64,000 nt of DNA, from the NCBI RefSeq assembly GCF_021018805.1, contig NC_086266.1:8370001-8434000 (forward strand), read 5' to 3'. A program made the position numbers and the translations under genes. The notes below the pieces were generated by a model. That model was not told the origin of the DNA. It did not search any database and saw only the letters and a program-made list of their open reading frames with translations. The stretch's first letter is position 1. Every line of letters starts with the position of its first letter. The DNA comes from Prinia subflava (taxonomy: Eukaryota > Chordata > Aves > Passeriformes > Cisticolidae). Shown here one piece after another: positions 49,321 through 60,400 of the stretch.

Positions 49321-52300
49321 TCCTGCTTGAGCGCCGAGTGACCTGGCAGATGTCACCGTCCCGCGCCCGTGGCGTGCTGCTCGGACCCCTGTGGGCTCCG
49401 TTGCTGATCTCCATCGGGTCGGTGCTGCCCTCACCCCTACGGCACCCGTTTGCTCCCCCGGTTTGGTCCATCCGATGGCGAAGTCTCTTCTTAGTTCAGC
49501 GTTGACGGCCGGGGCCTCCAGGAGGTGGGCACGGGCTCCAGGGTGTGGCCACCCCCAGATGGCACGTCTGGGGTGGCAGCCACACCCTGGTATCACCTGC
49601 CGGGAAAGTTCTCTGCAGCCTCAGCCCCAAACCTTTTCAGTGCCTAAGGAGCAGAAAAAACATCTTTCACACAGATCGCTCTCTATTTTTTTTTGCAGAA
49701 AAGGCCACAGCAGCCTGGAGCAGGAGATGGCCTGTCCCCCTTTTGGGGGTATGCGGACTTGGAGAGCAGTTTGGGGCAAGGGTCTGTAGGCAGAAGAGTG
49801 CTGAGCTTGTGGGGCATGAGATTCGGGAATTGTAGACAGCACCGTGAGAGTTGGCAGGGTGAAACATGGGGCTGCCAGAACCGTGGGAAGACAGAGAGCC
49901 AGGGCTCCACCGAGGAAGGCCGTGAGGGAGGAAGCTCTTCCTGCAGAGGGGAATTACTCCACCTCTCCACATTATATTCAACCTTTTCCTGCTGTCACCT
50001 CCACAACTAGACTGTGGGTAAAAGAGGTGCTCCAAGAGGCATTTCAGGTTGTGTGATGGTCAGAAAACGAGGCTAGCACAGCCTGAGATGGGCACATGAC
50101 CCCAGGTTCATAAAGACCTGCCTTATTTGCATCCTGGTGCAATTAAAAACAGACAGTTTGAGTAACAGCCTCATCCTGCAACTGCCTCACCCCATCCCTG
50201 CAGGAATCGCACCCAGGGTTGCACGGTGCTGACTGGGAGAGCTCTGCATCCCACCATCACCTCCTCCAACACACCACTACTCCTGCCCCATTTAATTAGA
50301 ACCTTAAAAATCTTCAGGATGGAATAATTTGCACCAAAGGACTTTAAATGATGGTGGCGAAAAATTTTGTGGCTCTCATGTTCCAGGAAAATGGGTAAGT
50401 CTGGGGAATAAGGAGCATTCTCCATCAGGGAGTGGAGCTAATCAGGCACCAGTCATGGACTAACTTGAACAAATGCCAATGGGAATGATCTGTCGCAGCA
50501 AAAATATGATAAGGAACCCTCATTGGTAATTCCTCAAGGGAGTCAATCTGGGCCTTGTGCTGCAGGGGGAGCTGGGGGCTCCTTACCTCCCCTCCATCCT
50601 GGGGACACGTCCCCCAGGACCCTCCAGCTGTGGGCAGCTCTGGCTGCTGCCTCACCTCAGCATTTCCTCCACACCACCTTCCTGGGCAGCAGGACTCCTG
50701 CCAAGCTCCACAGGTCCAAGGGCACCCATGAGCCCTCTGAGGGCAGCCCCTGACCTCTGTGTCCCCTGGGCCACCAGGGCCTGAGCGCTCATCTCTGACC
50801 TGGCCTGGAGTACTGTTGCTGCTGCTTTTGTCATTACTACTCAATTTTGTGTCCTTTTTTATTTCTCTTCTCCCCGCTGCTTTTTGGGCAGAATCCACAT
50901 CACTGCCCCTCCCTGACCAGAAACTAGAACATGTTGGCTAACATACCCAGCTGGGCATGACACACTCTGCTTCTGCCAGGCTGCTGTGGGGAGACCCTGA
51001 CCCTTCTGGGAATCACGTTGGTGCCAGCCATGGTCGAGCAGCCAGGCTGGCAGGTGTCTCTGGATAAGCTGGGATCATGGAGCCTTCTCCTCTGGCAGGG
51101 TAGTGGCAGCTGGTGGCAGCAAAGGTGGCTTATAATTCCTGGCACCAGAAGAAGAGGGATGAGGTGATGCCTCTTGTGCTCCATGTCACCTCCATGTCCA
51201 GGGCTGGTTGTGCTGGTTCTGGACACCTCAGCTTCCACTGGGAAGGTGGGGTTGTGGCTGAGGAGCCAGGGGGTCGGTGTCCCATTGAGAGGAGCAGGGT
51301 GTCCATTTGTCTGGGGTCTGGAAGTTTCTCACTGGGTTTCTTGGGACTTTTCTGAAGAAGGATCCTCCACACTGCTCCCTCTGAGGTGGGCAGAGCTCAC
51401 CTGGGTTTGCTGGAGAGGTGTGGAGAGGTGTCACCTCTAACTGCAGCCCACATTTCATGGGCTGTCCCCACTATGACAACAAACACTGGCAGTATGGGTG
51501 GCAGTGCAGGAAGAAGGTGACAATGTCAGAGTGGCTGCCTTGTCCTCCCTGCTGGCAGCTGGGGACAGGGAATGGTGGGCAGGGAGGCCACAAGTACTGC
51601 AGAGCACATGACAGGCCAAGCTGCTGCCTGCTGTCCTGCTGTGCAGCCCCTCTTCCCCCTGCTCCCCAAGGGACACGGCACTCAGGAGGGACATAGGACA
51701 GAGTCCCACCTCCTGTGTGAGAAACTGGATCTGTTATGAGCTCAGAGGCTGACATTTTGAACCCAGCTGCTGGGGCCAAATCGGGGCTGCTCCTGCCTTG
51801 GGAAGGGAGTTTCATGGATTGAGATTTTGAGCGGCTTCCTCTTGGACCATCCAAGCGAGTTTGGGATTGGTCTCTTCTTCCTTATCCACACCAGGCCTCT
51901 GCACTGGCTGGAGAAGTGTGTATTGCCCGTGGCGAACAGCACAGACCAGAGTCAGCAGGCACACACTGTCTCTGCTGCCCTCCTCCTCCACATCCCAGGA
52001 GAAGCCCTGGGCTGGGAGGCCACTGCTGATGGGTGAGAATGTGGGATCACCAGGATAAGGCAGGGAGGAACCATGTTGTACCTGGGAGCCAAGGGAAGAG
52101 CTTTCAGCCAGGGCAACGGCAAAGTGATGGAGGGGAGGAGGATGCAGTGGGTGAGCAGAGGTTTGGGTGTCAGGAGAGACCCAGAAAGCAGGTGAGGAGC
52201 CCTGCAGTGCTGGCAGGGGTGAGAGGGGTGCCCACATGGAGGCCTGGCTACACTCCAGTCCTTTTCAGTGCAGCACAAGGCTCTGGAGAATAGGGCAGAC

Positions 52301-55300
52301 CAGGGCCTGCCCCTGCTCCCAGGCTGCCATGCCAGGTTCCAGCTCCTTTAGTCTATGTCACCCAGCCCTGAGCTTCTCAGGTCCGGCCGCGGTAGCCACC
52401 GGGGGCTCCTAATTATAACAGCAGACAAAGAGCTGGGCTCTGACCACAGTGCTGCATCTGACAGCCTGTGCCTGGGGACACTGGAAGTGCTGTTGGCAGT
52501 CCTGACAGTGGCCAGGCTGTGGGGGGGCTTGAGGCCCCCCAGGAGCTGGAGGCTGGAATGGCCAGCAATGCCCAGCCTCAGGCATCACCCTCAGACTCCT
52601 GGCTGCTGCTCTGCCAGCGGAGAAGCCCCCATGGAGGCTCCAGATGGCTTTAGCTTGGGCAAGACAAGGGTGGCCAAGGAAGGTCTAGTTGGGAGCAGAG
52701 GTGGAGCAGGAGTGTGGAGGGGGCTAAGGCAAGGAGGGACACAGGACTGAACCAGCCCCACATCTCCCACAGGCACTGAGTGGACAGGAGTGTGTCCCAG
52801 CATGTCCTAGCATGTCCCAGGAGCATTCCTGTGCTTCTCCCTCCTGTCTCTGTGGTGGGAGCTTGGGGTTTGCCAGAGCTCTGCCATGTGCAGAATGGAA
52901 GGTGCCACCTCTGCGGCAGCTGTGCTCAAATGAAGCTGCTATTGTAACACTGGCCAGGACACGTACACACAGCTGCCTGCCAGGAGGACATCTGCCTCTG
53001 CTCACCCTTCAGCTTGGCCTCAGTCCTGCCCTTTGGGGCCCTTCATGTCCCCCCTGGAAGGTTTTTGGTGTGCTGGCTGTTCTGGAACTCGACCAGGTGT
53101 CCCCCAGCTCTGGGATGCTGCTGGTTTGGGGCTGAGTACCTGATCCCTTAGTGCAGGAGTGCAGCACGGTGCCTGCTTCCCACCTGGTGTCACTGACATC
53201 CCAGCCTGACGTGTCACTGTGGGAGCTGCAGGGTGGCAGCAGGGACAAACTCATCAGGGGACACGGGGATTTCCCCCTTTCCTCTCCAGGCAGCTGGGTA
53301 CAGGTAGAGATCTGCCATCTCTTGGAGACCCTGAATGTGACAACACAGCCTGAGTGGGTGGGTTCCTGCTCTGGAGGGTGACAAGGCTGACTACAGCTCC
53401 CCCGGACGTTCAGAGCCGTAAGTATCAGTGTCCCAGCGCTGTCACCGAACAGGTGTGAGGAGCGGTGGGTTACACCGCAGGCACCCCCGAGCCACGGAGG
53501 GCCCCAGCCACCCACGCCCCCGGGAGTGCCCCCGCTGCGGGGCGAGGGTCCCGGCTACAGGATCTCGGCAGAATCTTCGGCTCAGGTTGTGCAGTGCTGG
53601 ATACGGCATCTCCATGGAAACCCTCGGCTCGGGCGGTGCGGGCTTGGGAGATGCCATCTCCACGGAAACCGCTGCGGCGCCCGGATGCGGCCGGGATGTG
53701 CCGGGCACCGGGTACCGCGGCGGGAGGAACGAGGTGCCAGCGCGCCCCTGGTGCGGGGCGATGGAGGCTGAGAGATTCGGGAAGCAGGGACTGCCCCTCT
53801 CCCCGGCACGGGACAGTCTCGGGAGAGCATTTCTGAGCCTGATGTTCCAACCCCAGCCTCGCCTCCCCTGCCCTGTTTGTCCCGCATTGTGCCAAGCTGA
53901 GCCTCTCGCCTCCGGTGGGGGTGTAGTGCTCAGCCCCTCTCTCACCCCGGGGAGTGGAGCTCAGGTCCATTCTATGGAGGACCGTTTCCAGCCCATGGGG
54001 GCTGGAGTTGTTCAGGGACACGGAAATTCCCCGATCCCAGTGAGCAAAGGTACAGGACCCCAGGGATCCTCTTCAGAGATCCAGGGCTCCTCCATGACTG
54101 CCCCAGTGCTCACACTCACATCCTGAGCTTGGGAAGCTAGAGAGACAAGATTTCAGCTGCAGAAACAGCCCAGACGAAATATTTTACAGGTTATTTATAG
54201 CCTGCATTAAAAAAAGATAACAAAAAAGAAACAAAAAACCCCAACCCCCCCAAAAAACCCCAGCGACCAAAAGCCTTTTGTTTGTTGGTTTTAAATCTGC
54301 CTTTTAGTCCATTCCGCTCCCACTGGCCTCCCGGGACACTGGATGCAGGAGCGGGGCTGCACCGGCAGCTCCCCGGCGCTGGAGCGGCCCTTGCTCTCGG
54401 GTGGATCCCTGTCCCGGGGGACCTCGCGCTGGCCGCGCTCGTCCCCAGCCCCACGGCAGCACCGCCGGCCCTGCCCCACTGCCCACCACCCATGTGCCAG
54501 CCAGGCTGGGCGGCCCCGGGCCCAGATTAGCCCCCGCTCCCCGCTGGCACCGGGAGCAGCTCGGCCGCCCTCGCCGCGGCTCCCGGCTCCGTAAGCCCGG
54601 CTTTGACGTAGCCCGGAAAGTAGGCCAGTAAGAGCAACCGCAGCCGCTCGCGGCTCTCGGGGGACGCGGCGCTGGGGCGGCTGAGGGAGGGCTGCGTGTT
54701 CGCACCGCAGCCCCGGGGCTCCCGTGGCCGATGCGGTGGCCGGTGACAACAGGGCTTTGTCCAGGTTCTCCTCGACTCGCACCCCATCTGGCAGCCTGCA
54801 GCCAGCCCTGCTGTCACGGGGAGAGTGACGATCAGGCCGGGGAAGTCCCCGCAGGGAGCCACCCCAGCCCGAAGCATTGCCAGGTTCCCTGGCCCATTTC
54901 TGTCCCCTGTAAAGGGCTCTCGCCTCCTTCCCTGCTGCCCTGGGAGCTGCCAGTGGGCATCAATAGCATCCCCCCATCCTACAGCAGACCTGAAATGGGG
55001 TATTAGTTGAAAAACCCCAAGCTCCTGTGCCCAGTAAATCCATTTCTGCAGAGAAGTCAGAGGGATAGACGTGTCCTCGATGTGGGGGCTCCAGAGAAGT
55101 CTGTGCTGTAGCAGGAGCCTGGAGGGGCCGGGATGTCAGCACCAGTGGTCCCCCCACACCAGAGTCCCTCATACTCAACCCAGCAGCTCATGCTAATGCT
55201 GTGCCCGTTTATTTTTGAACCATCTCTGGATACTGGAAGCCCCAATTCAAGCCAATCCAGTCCAGTGCTGCCATTCCTCACAGGATGAGGCAGATCCAGA

Positions 55301-56960
55301 TGTGTGGCTACAACTGTCCCCTCCCACACTGGGCATCACCCACACTCAGGCTGCCAGACCCATCAGCTTTGTGTGAGGCAGGGATCCATACAGGGATCTG
55401 CACCTCAGCAGGTCCTGTCGCTGCTTCAGGTGATCCAACTTGTGCCAGCTGCACACCTGCTTGCTCCAGGCCTGCAGCAATCCGAGTTGGTGTTACACCT
55501 GCCAGCCTCTGTCCTCTGTAGGATCTTCACCTGAGGACTGCCCACCATCTTCCTGGCCCTGGAGGGAGCATCACACCGGAGCTAGGGATGTCCCAGTTCA
55601 GTCTGGGGCAGGGCCAGACCTCGCGGGGCAGTGCCCCCTCCTCAGGTGACACCACACGCGGCAGCAGCATCCTTTGCCGTAGTGTGGGCCAAATTCAGGG
55701 GCTGAAGGCATGTGGGGGGTTCCTCCTCCCTGCAGAGGAGGACAGCACTCCGCAGGACAGCACTCCGCAGGTCCTGCTGAGCCCGGACCAGCTCTGCTGT
55801 AACCGGCCCCTCGCACCGTTCCCAGCCCGGGTACCCTGAGTGTCCCGGGACCGAAGCTGAGGAGGTGGGCTGAGTGCTGGGACAGCCCATCGTGTCCAGC
55901 CAAACACTGTCCGCGTTAGGGAGGAGGAAGGCAGAGCCATTGGCCAGGGCAGGCGAGGGAGGGCCCCTGCAAGAGGGACAGGGACAGCGGTGCCGCGGGG
56001 ATCTGCTGGCCTCATTCGCCGGGGACTGGGGGGGCTCTGGGGGGCTCTAGGCAGGTGGAGGGGCTGGGAGGGGGCGCTGCCTCCCCCTGCTCAGGGCCCT
56101 TCACCTTTTACTGGAACAAACACGACCCCCCCTACCCTTCACGACATTCCCGGGGCGAAGGTTTCCCATGGCAAAGGGACGCAGGTTCTGCTGGAGCCAC
56201 CACCCTCGCGAGGGGCTCTCGGCGTCACGGCACGGAAATGCTCTCCGCTTCCTTTCTTTTTTTTTTTTTCTCTTTCCCAAGCAACACAACTGTGGCCCCA
56301 TCACGGGCCAGCGCCCTCTGACCCCCCCGCCCCGCGTGCTGCAGGACCGGAGACACTCGAGATGGGGCCCCGGCAAGGCTGCGCCGCTGGCTGCCCCCAG
56401 CCCCCTCCCAGCCCAGGAGGAGCCAGCACCCAGAGCCCTGCGGGAGCCAGGGGATACCCGCAGTCAGCACGGGGGGTGGCCGCGCCCCGGCCCCACAGAA
56501 CGATACCCGTTTCCTGGTCTGAACCAGCTGCAAGGGAGAAGGGTTGCCCTGGGGACAGGCCGTGCCCGGGGCGGGCTGCAATGCCAAGGTGGGAGGAGGC
56601 GTCCTTGACACGAGGGACACGTTTCCTGGGATCAGCAGCAGCTCCAGCTCCTGCGCTGGGGCCGGGAATTGTTTCTGCAAGCAGCGCTAAGTACAGCCCA
56701 CGTTGTAAGCGGCGGGGGAGAGGCCTGGGGAGATCCCTGCCCAGTCCCTAAGGCTCTGGCACATCCCTCCACTTATGCTGGATGCTCCAATCCAGTGACA
56801 GGTGCCCTGAGAGGCACCTCACTGTCACACTCCGAGGGGTGGCTGAGCACAGAGCATGGGCTTGGCGCTGGGCAGCAGGAATGGAGGCTGCCCATGGACA
56901 GAGCCAGCTCCTAGAACGTGCAGAGCAGCGGCAGCACCTGACAGAGCCATTTCCATGATC
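49321..56960. other. Intergenic region between BCORL1 promoter and UTP14A 3' end
   Basis: About 7.6 kb without a gene I can support. Long ORFs (for example at 53.4-54.1 kb) occur only in GC-rich patches at about 53.45-53.80, 54.30-54.75 and 56.2-56.7 kb and match nothing I recognise. No CR1 copy is evident. The patches may be enhancers or lncRNA starts. Confidence 0.5.
53608..53669 (-). promoter_or_regulatory. Paired X-box-like motifs, 48 bp apart
   Basis: ATCTCCATGGAAAC (53608-53621) and ATCTCCACGGAAAC (53656-53669) lie in the same orientation with starts 48 bp apart, inside a small CpG-rich patch. Both resemble RFX X-boxes read on the minus strand. Confidence 0.45.
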
Positions 56961-56963
56961 AGG

Positions 56964-57334
56964 TTTATTAGGGCTGAGCACCTACTTTGGGAGTGCAGGT
57001 GGACATGAGAAACACCGCCGAGGCCAGGCTCAGCATGACAAGGTGGGGAGAAAGCCTCTTTGGCCAAAATTTAAAAATCTATATAGGTAAAAAAATGGGG
57101 ATATAAAAGACAAAGATATAGGACAGGATGTTGGCGGCTATTCCAGTCCCTCACCATGCTCCCAGACATGCCCCACTATGAGCTCTTGACCAAGTCCTCA
57201 CTCTCAACTCAGCCAAGGCACCTGACCCTGCACAGAACCCAAGGACAGGATGGAGGGCATGGGCCCAACCTAGCCCTGGACACTGCCAAGGCAGCCATGC
57301 AGACAGCACAGGAGGGGCAGCCCTGGGTTTTATT
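56964..57334 (-). terminator. UTP14A: UTP14A poly(A) signals
   Basis: On the minus strand AATAAA occurs at 57329-57334, 96 bases past the stop codon, and again at 56964-56969. The first predicts a short 3' UTR, the second one of about 480 bases. Which is used cannot be told from sequence. Confidence 0.65.
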
Positions 57335-57429
57335 GCAGAGAAAGAGGTAGAAGGAACTGGACAGAACCAGGAGATGCTCCTGGTTCCTCTGCTTGCTCCA
57401 GTTTGAGCCCTCAGGCTGCAGACACAGAG

Positions 57430-60400
57430 CTACTGCGCTCTGCTGTGCCGGGGCACAGCCTTCCCCCCGGGCACGGCCTTCCCCCCGGGCACAGCCTTTC
57501 CCCCAGGCATGGCCTTCCCCCTGGGCATGGCCTTCCCCCCGGGCACAGCCTTGCCCCTGGGCACAGCCTTCTTCGTGGGCACAGCCTTCCTCCCGGGCAT
57601 GGCCTCCCCCCTGAGCCTGGTGGTGCTGTCAGGGGCTGTGTCAGGGACATCCTCAGCTGAGATGGGTTGGATGATGTGGCCAGTGCGGGTGATGACTCGA
57701 GGGGCTGTCAGCTTCTGGAAGGCACGCTGAGTGTTCCACGTGGGGCCCACAGGTGTCTGCATGCTCTGCTCGAATTGCTGGTGCCGCTCGAAGGGGAAGG
57801 GCAGCTCGCTGACCTGTGGGGACACTGCAGAGGTAATGGCTCCGAACCATCCAGCCCAGCTTTTCCAGCCCATGCGACCCCTAATGTCCACTGCTTCCCA
57901 TTTGCCTAGGACCCACTCACACTTTGCTTCCATTTCTGTGGCCCAAGAGGGCTGGAACAAGCACCACCACCAAGGCAGCAGCCCTGTACATCCCTCCTCC
58001 CTCACTTCCAAGCTGTTTAAGCTGGAAGCTAAGCACTGGGCAGGGATTACAGGCAAGGACTGCAGACGTTTTAGGAAGGGATCACAGGAATGCCCCAGGC
58101 TCGCCCAGGTGCTGGAGCTCTCATAGACACCAGGTGTGCCCCACCTGATGTGCTGCCGCGTGGATGTTGCGCTTCTCGCTCATGATGACGTGGGGCAGGT
58201 GCTGGTCCTTCCGTGGAGGCGCCGGTGGTGGCTTGATCATGAACCTGTGGGCAAGTGAGGGGTCAGGGCTTGCATGGGGCTAGGCACATCCCTGAGCTCT
58301 CCCACACTCACCTCTTGATCTTCCTGGCGCTGGGTTTCAGCCCCGTGCCACCCCACTCTCCCCAGCCAGGCAGCACCAGGCTCACTGGCTGCGGCTTCGC
58401 TGCCTCCTCTGCCTTGCGCTTCTCCCGGCGGAAGTCGGCGACGACATCATCCCCGGCAAAGGCCTCCGTGATCATCCCACGCTGCTCAAAGCCACCCTCC
58501 TGCACAAGGACAAGGCAGAGTGGGTTTAAGGCTTATTGGGGGAATTGGGAGACTGGGACAAATTGGGAGGCACTGGGAGAGGGTTTGTGGGTACTAGGGT
58601 GAGTGGGAAGGAGGTAAAAGTTACTGGGCATTACTGGTGGGGGCTTGGGGTTACTGTAAGGGGGTTTAGCGTACTGGCAGTTACTAGTTTGGGGCTTATA
58701 GTTTCTGGGAGGTAACTCTGGGAGAGTTACCTGGTTGGGGTTACTGAGAGTTACTGAAAAGAGGTTTGGGGTTACTGGAAGGGAGTTTAGGTTACCAGGA
58801 GAAGGTTTGGGGTTACTGGGACTTTATGGTTTGGGCATTACTGAATGGGTGTTTTGGGTACTGGAGAGCACGGAGGCAGCCTCTCCTGCTCACCTCCTCC
58901 TCCAGGACCACAGGCAGACTGGGGCTGTCCATTTCCTGGGGCTTCCCATCCAGCACAGCCTCCAGGCTGATCATCTTCCTCTTGGCTGGTGTTTTCTTGG
59001 TATGTTTGTCCCCAGCTCTGCCTTCCTCCTGCTGCTGTGCTCGCTTCCCTGCTCTTGGGGCTACCAGCTTCTCCTGCTCTTCCACAAGCTCCTTCTTGGC
59101 CAGACTCTCCACATCCTCCATGGTCTGCACGCGGCGCAGCTGCTCTGAGAGCAGGAGCTGCTCCTGGGCCTGAGGAGGCGGCTCCAGTCCTGTGCTCACC
59201 AGCTCCTCAGCACAGGTGGGGGGGACTGGGCTGTCTCCCAGCTCCTCAGCACAGGCTGGGGGGACTGGGCTGTCTCCCAGCTCCTCAGCACAGGCTGGAG
59301 GGACTGGGCTGTCCCCCAGATCTTCAGCACAGGCTGGGGGGACTGGGCTGTCTCCCAGATCTTCAGCACAGGCTGGGGGGACTGGGCTGTCCCCCAGATC
59401 TTCAGCACAGGCTGGGAGGACTGGGCTGTTCCTGGGCTGCTCAGTATTGGCCTCAGTCTCATCAGCACCTACAGGTTGCTGGTTTTCACCTGTTGAGGGT
59501 AGAAATGGTCACTCCACCAGGCAGAGAGTAAGGACAGCTGTGTGAAACCAGCCAAAAACTGTCCCCACATCCCCCTTCCTTTGTCCAGCCCCACAGCACT
59601 TCCAGCCCACCCAGCTCAGGGTCTCAGGCTCCTCACCATGCTCCTCGCTGTGCTCCTCAGGGCTCCCTGTCCGCTCTCGTCGCTTCTGCTTGAAGTCTTG
59701 CAGCAGAGCTTCTTCGTCCGAAAGCTCCTTCTCCTCTTCCATCTCATCCTGGTTCTCCACAGCACCAGGCCCTGTGTCATCTCTTGGACCCTCCTGTTCC
59801 TCAGGCTCTAGGGCCGGGCCACTGGGCTTACCTAGCATCCAGGGATTAGCCCCACTGCCCCTGGTGAGCATGGGCAAGGCCATGGTGTCCTCCTCGGGCA
59901 CCTCACACAGCTCCTCCTCGGGTGGTTCCACCCGTACCTTCTGCATCAGCTCCTTGTTCCTGGCCAGCTGCTCCTGCATGGCCTTGCGGGCCTGGAGGGC
60001 ACCGAGAGGCTCTAACACAGGGCAGAAACAACACTCCCAACCTTCCCTGCCCACCTCAGCCTTCCTCCCTTCCCAGGCAGCGCTGAGGACCCTGTCATGG
60101 CATTCTAATGTATAAATGGGCATATAACTTTGGTTTGTAACTTATAACCGTGGCTTGGAGGGACAGGACAAGGGGGAATGGCTGCACACTGACAGAAAGC
60201 AGGGACAGATAGGATATTGGGAAGAAATTCTTCCCATGAGGGTGGGGACGCCCTAGCAGAGATTGCCCAGAGAAGCTGTGGCTGCCCCATCCCCCAAAAT
60301 GTTCAAGGTCAGGTTGGCCAGGGCTTAGAGCAACTTGGTCTAGTGGAAAGTGTCCCTGCCCATGACAGGCGAGTGGAACTGGATGAGCTTTAAGGGCCCT

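Noticed and set aside
46361..49330. Very long ORFs on both strands (up to 792 codons) at 46.4-49.3 kb
   Set aside because: The sequence is an extreme CpG island in which stop codons are rare. Five or six frames are open at once, composition is Arg/Pro/Gly/Ala only, and no domain is seen.
53428..54126. 232-codon plus ORF in the intergenic region
   Set aside because: It coincides with a GC-rich patch, competes with minus-strand ORFs of similar length, and has no recognised motif or convincing splice or poly(A) context.
54291..54880. Minus-strand ORFs containing ERLRLLLLAYFPGY
   Set aside because: The segment looks protein-like at first glance, but two frames are equally open, no family is recognised and no flanking exon fits.
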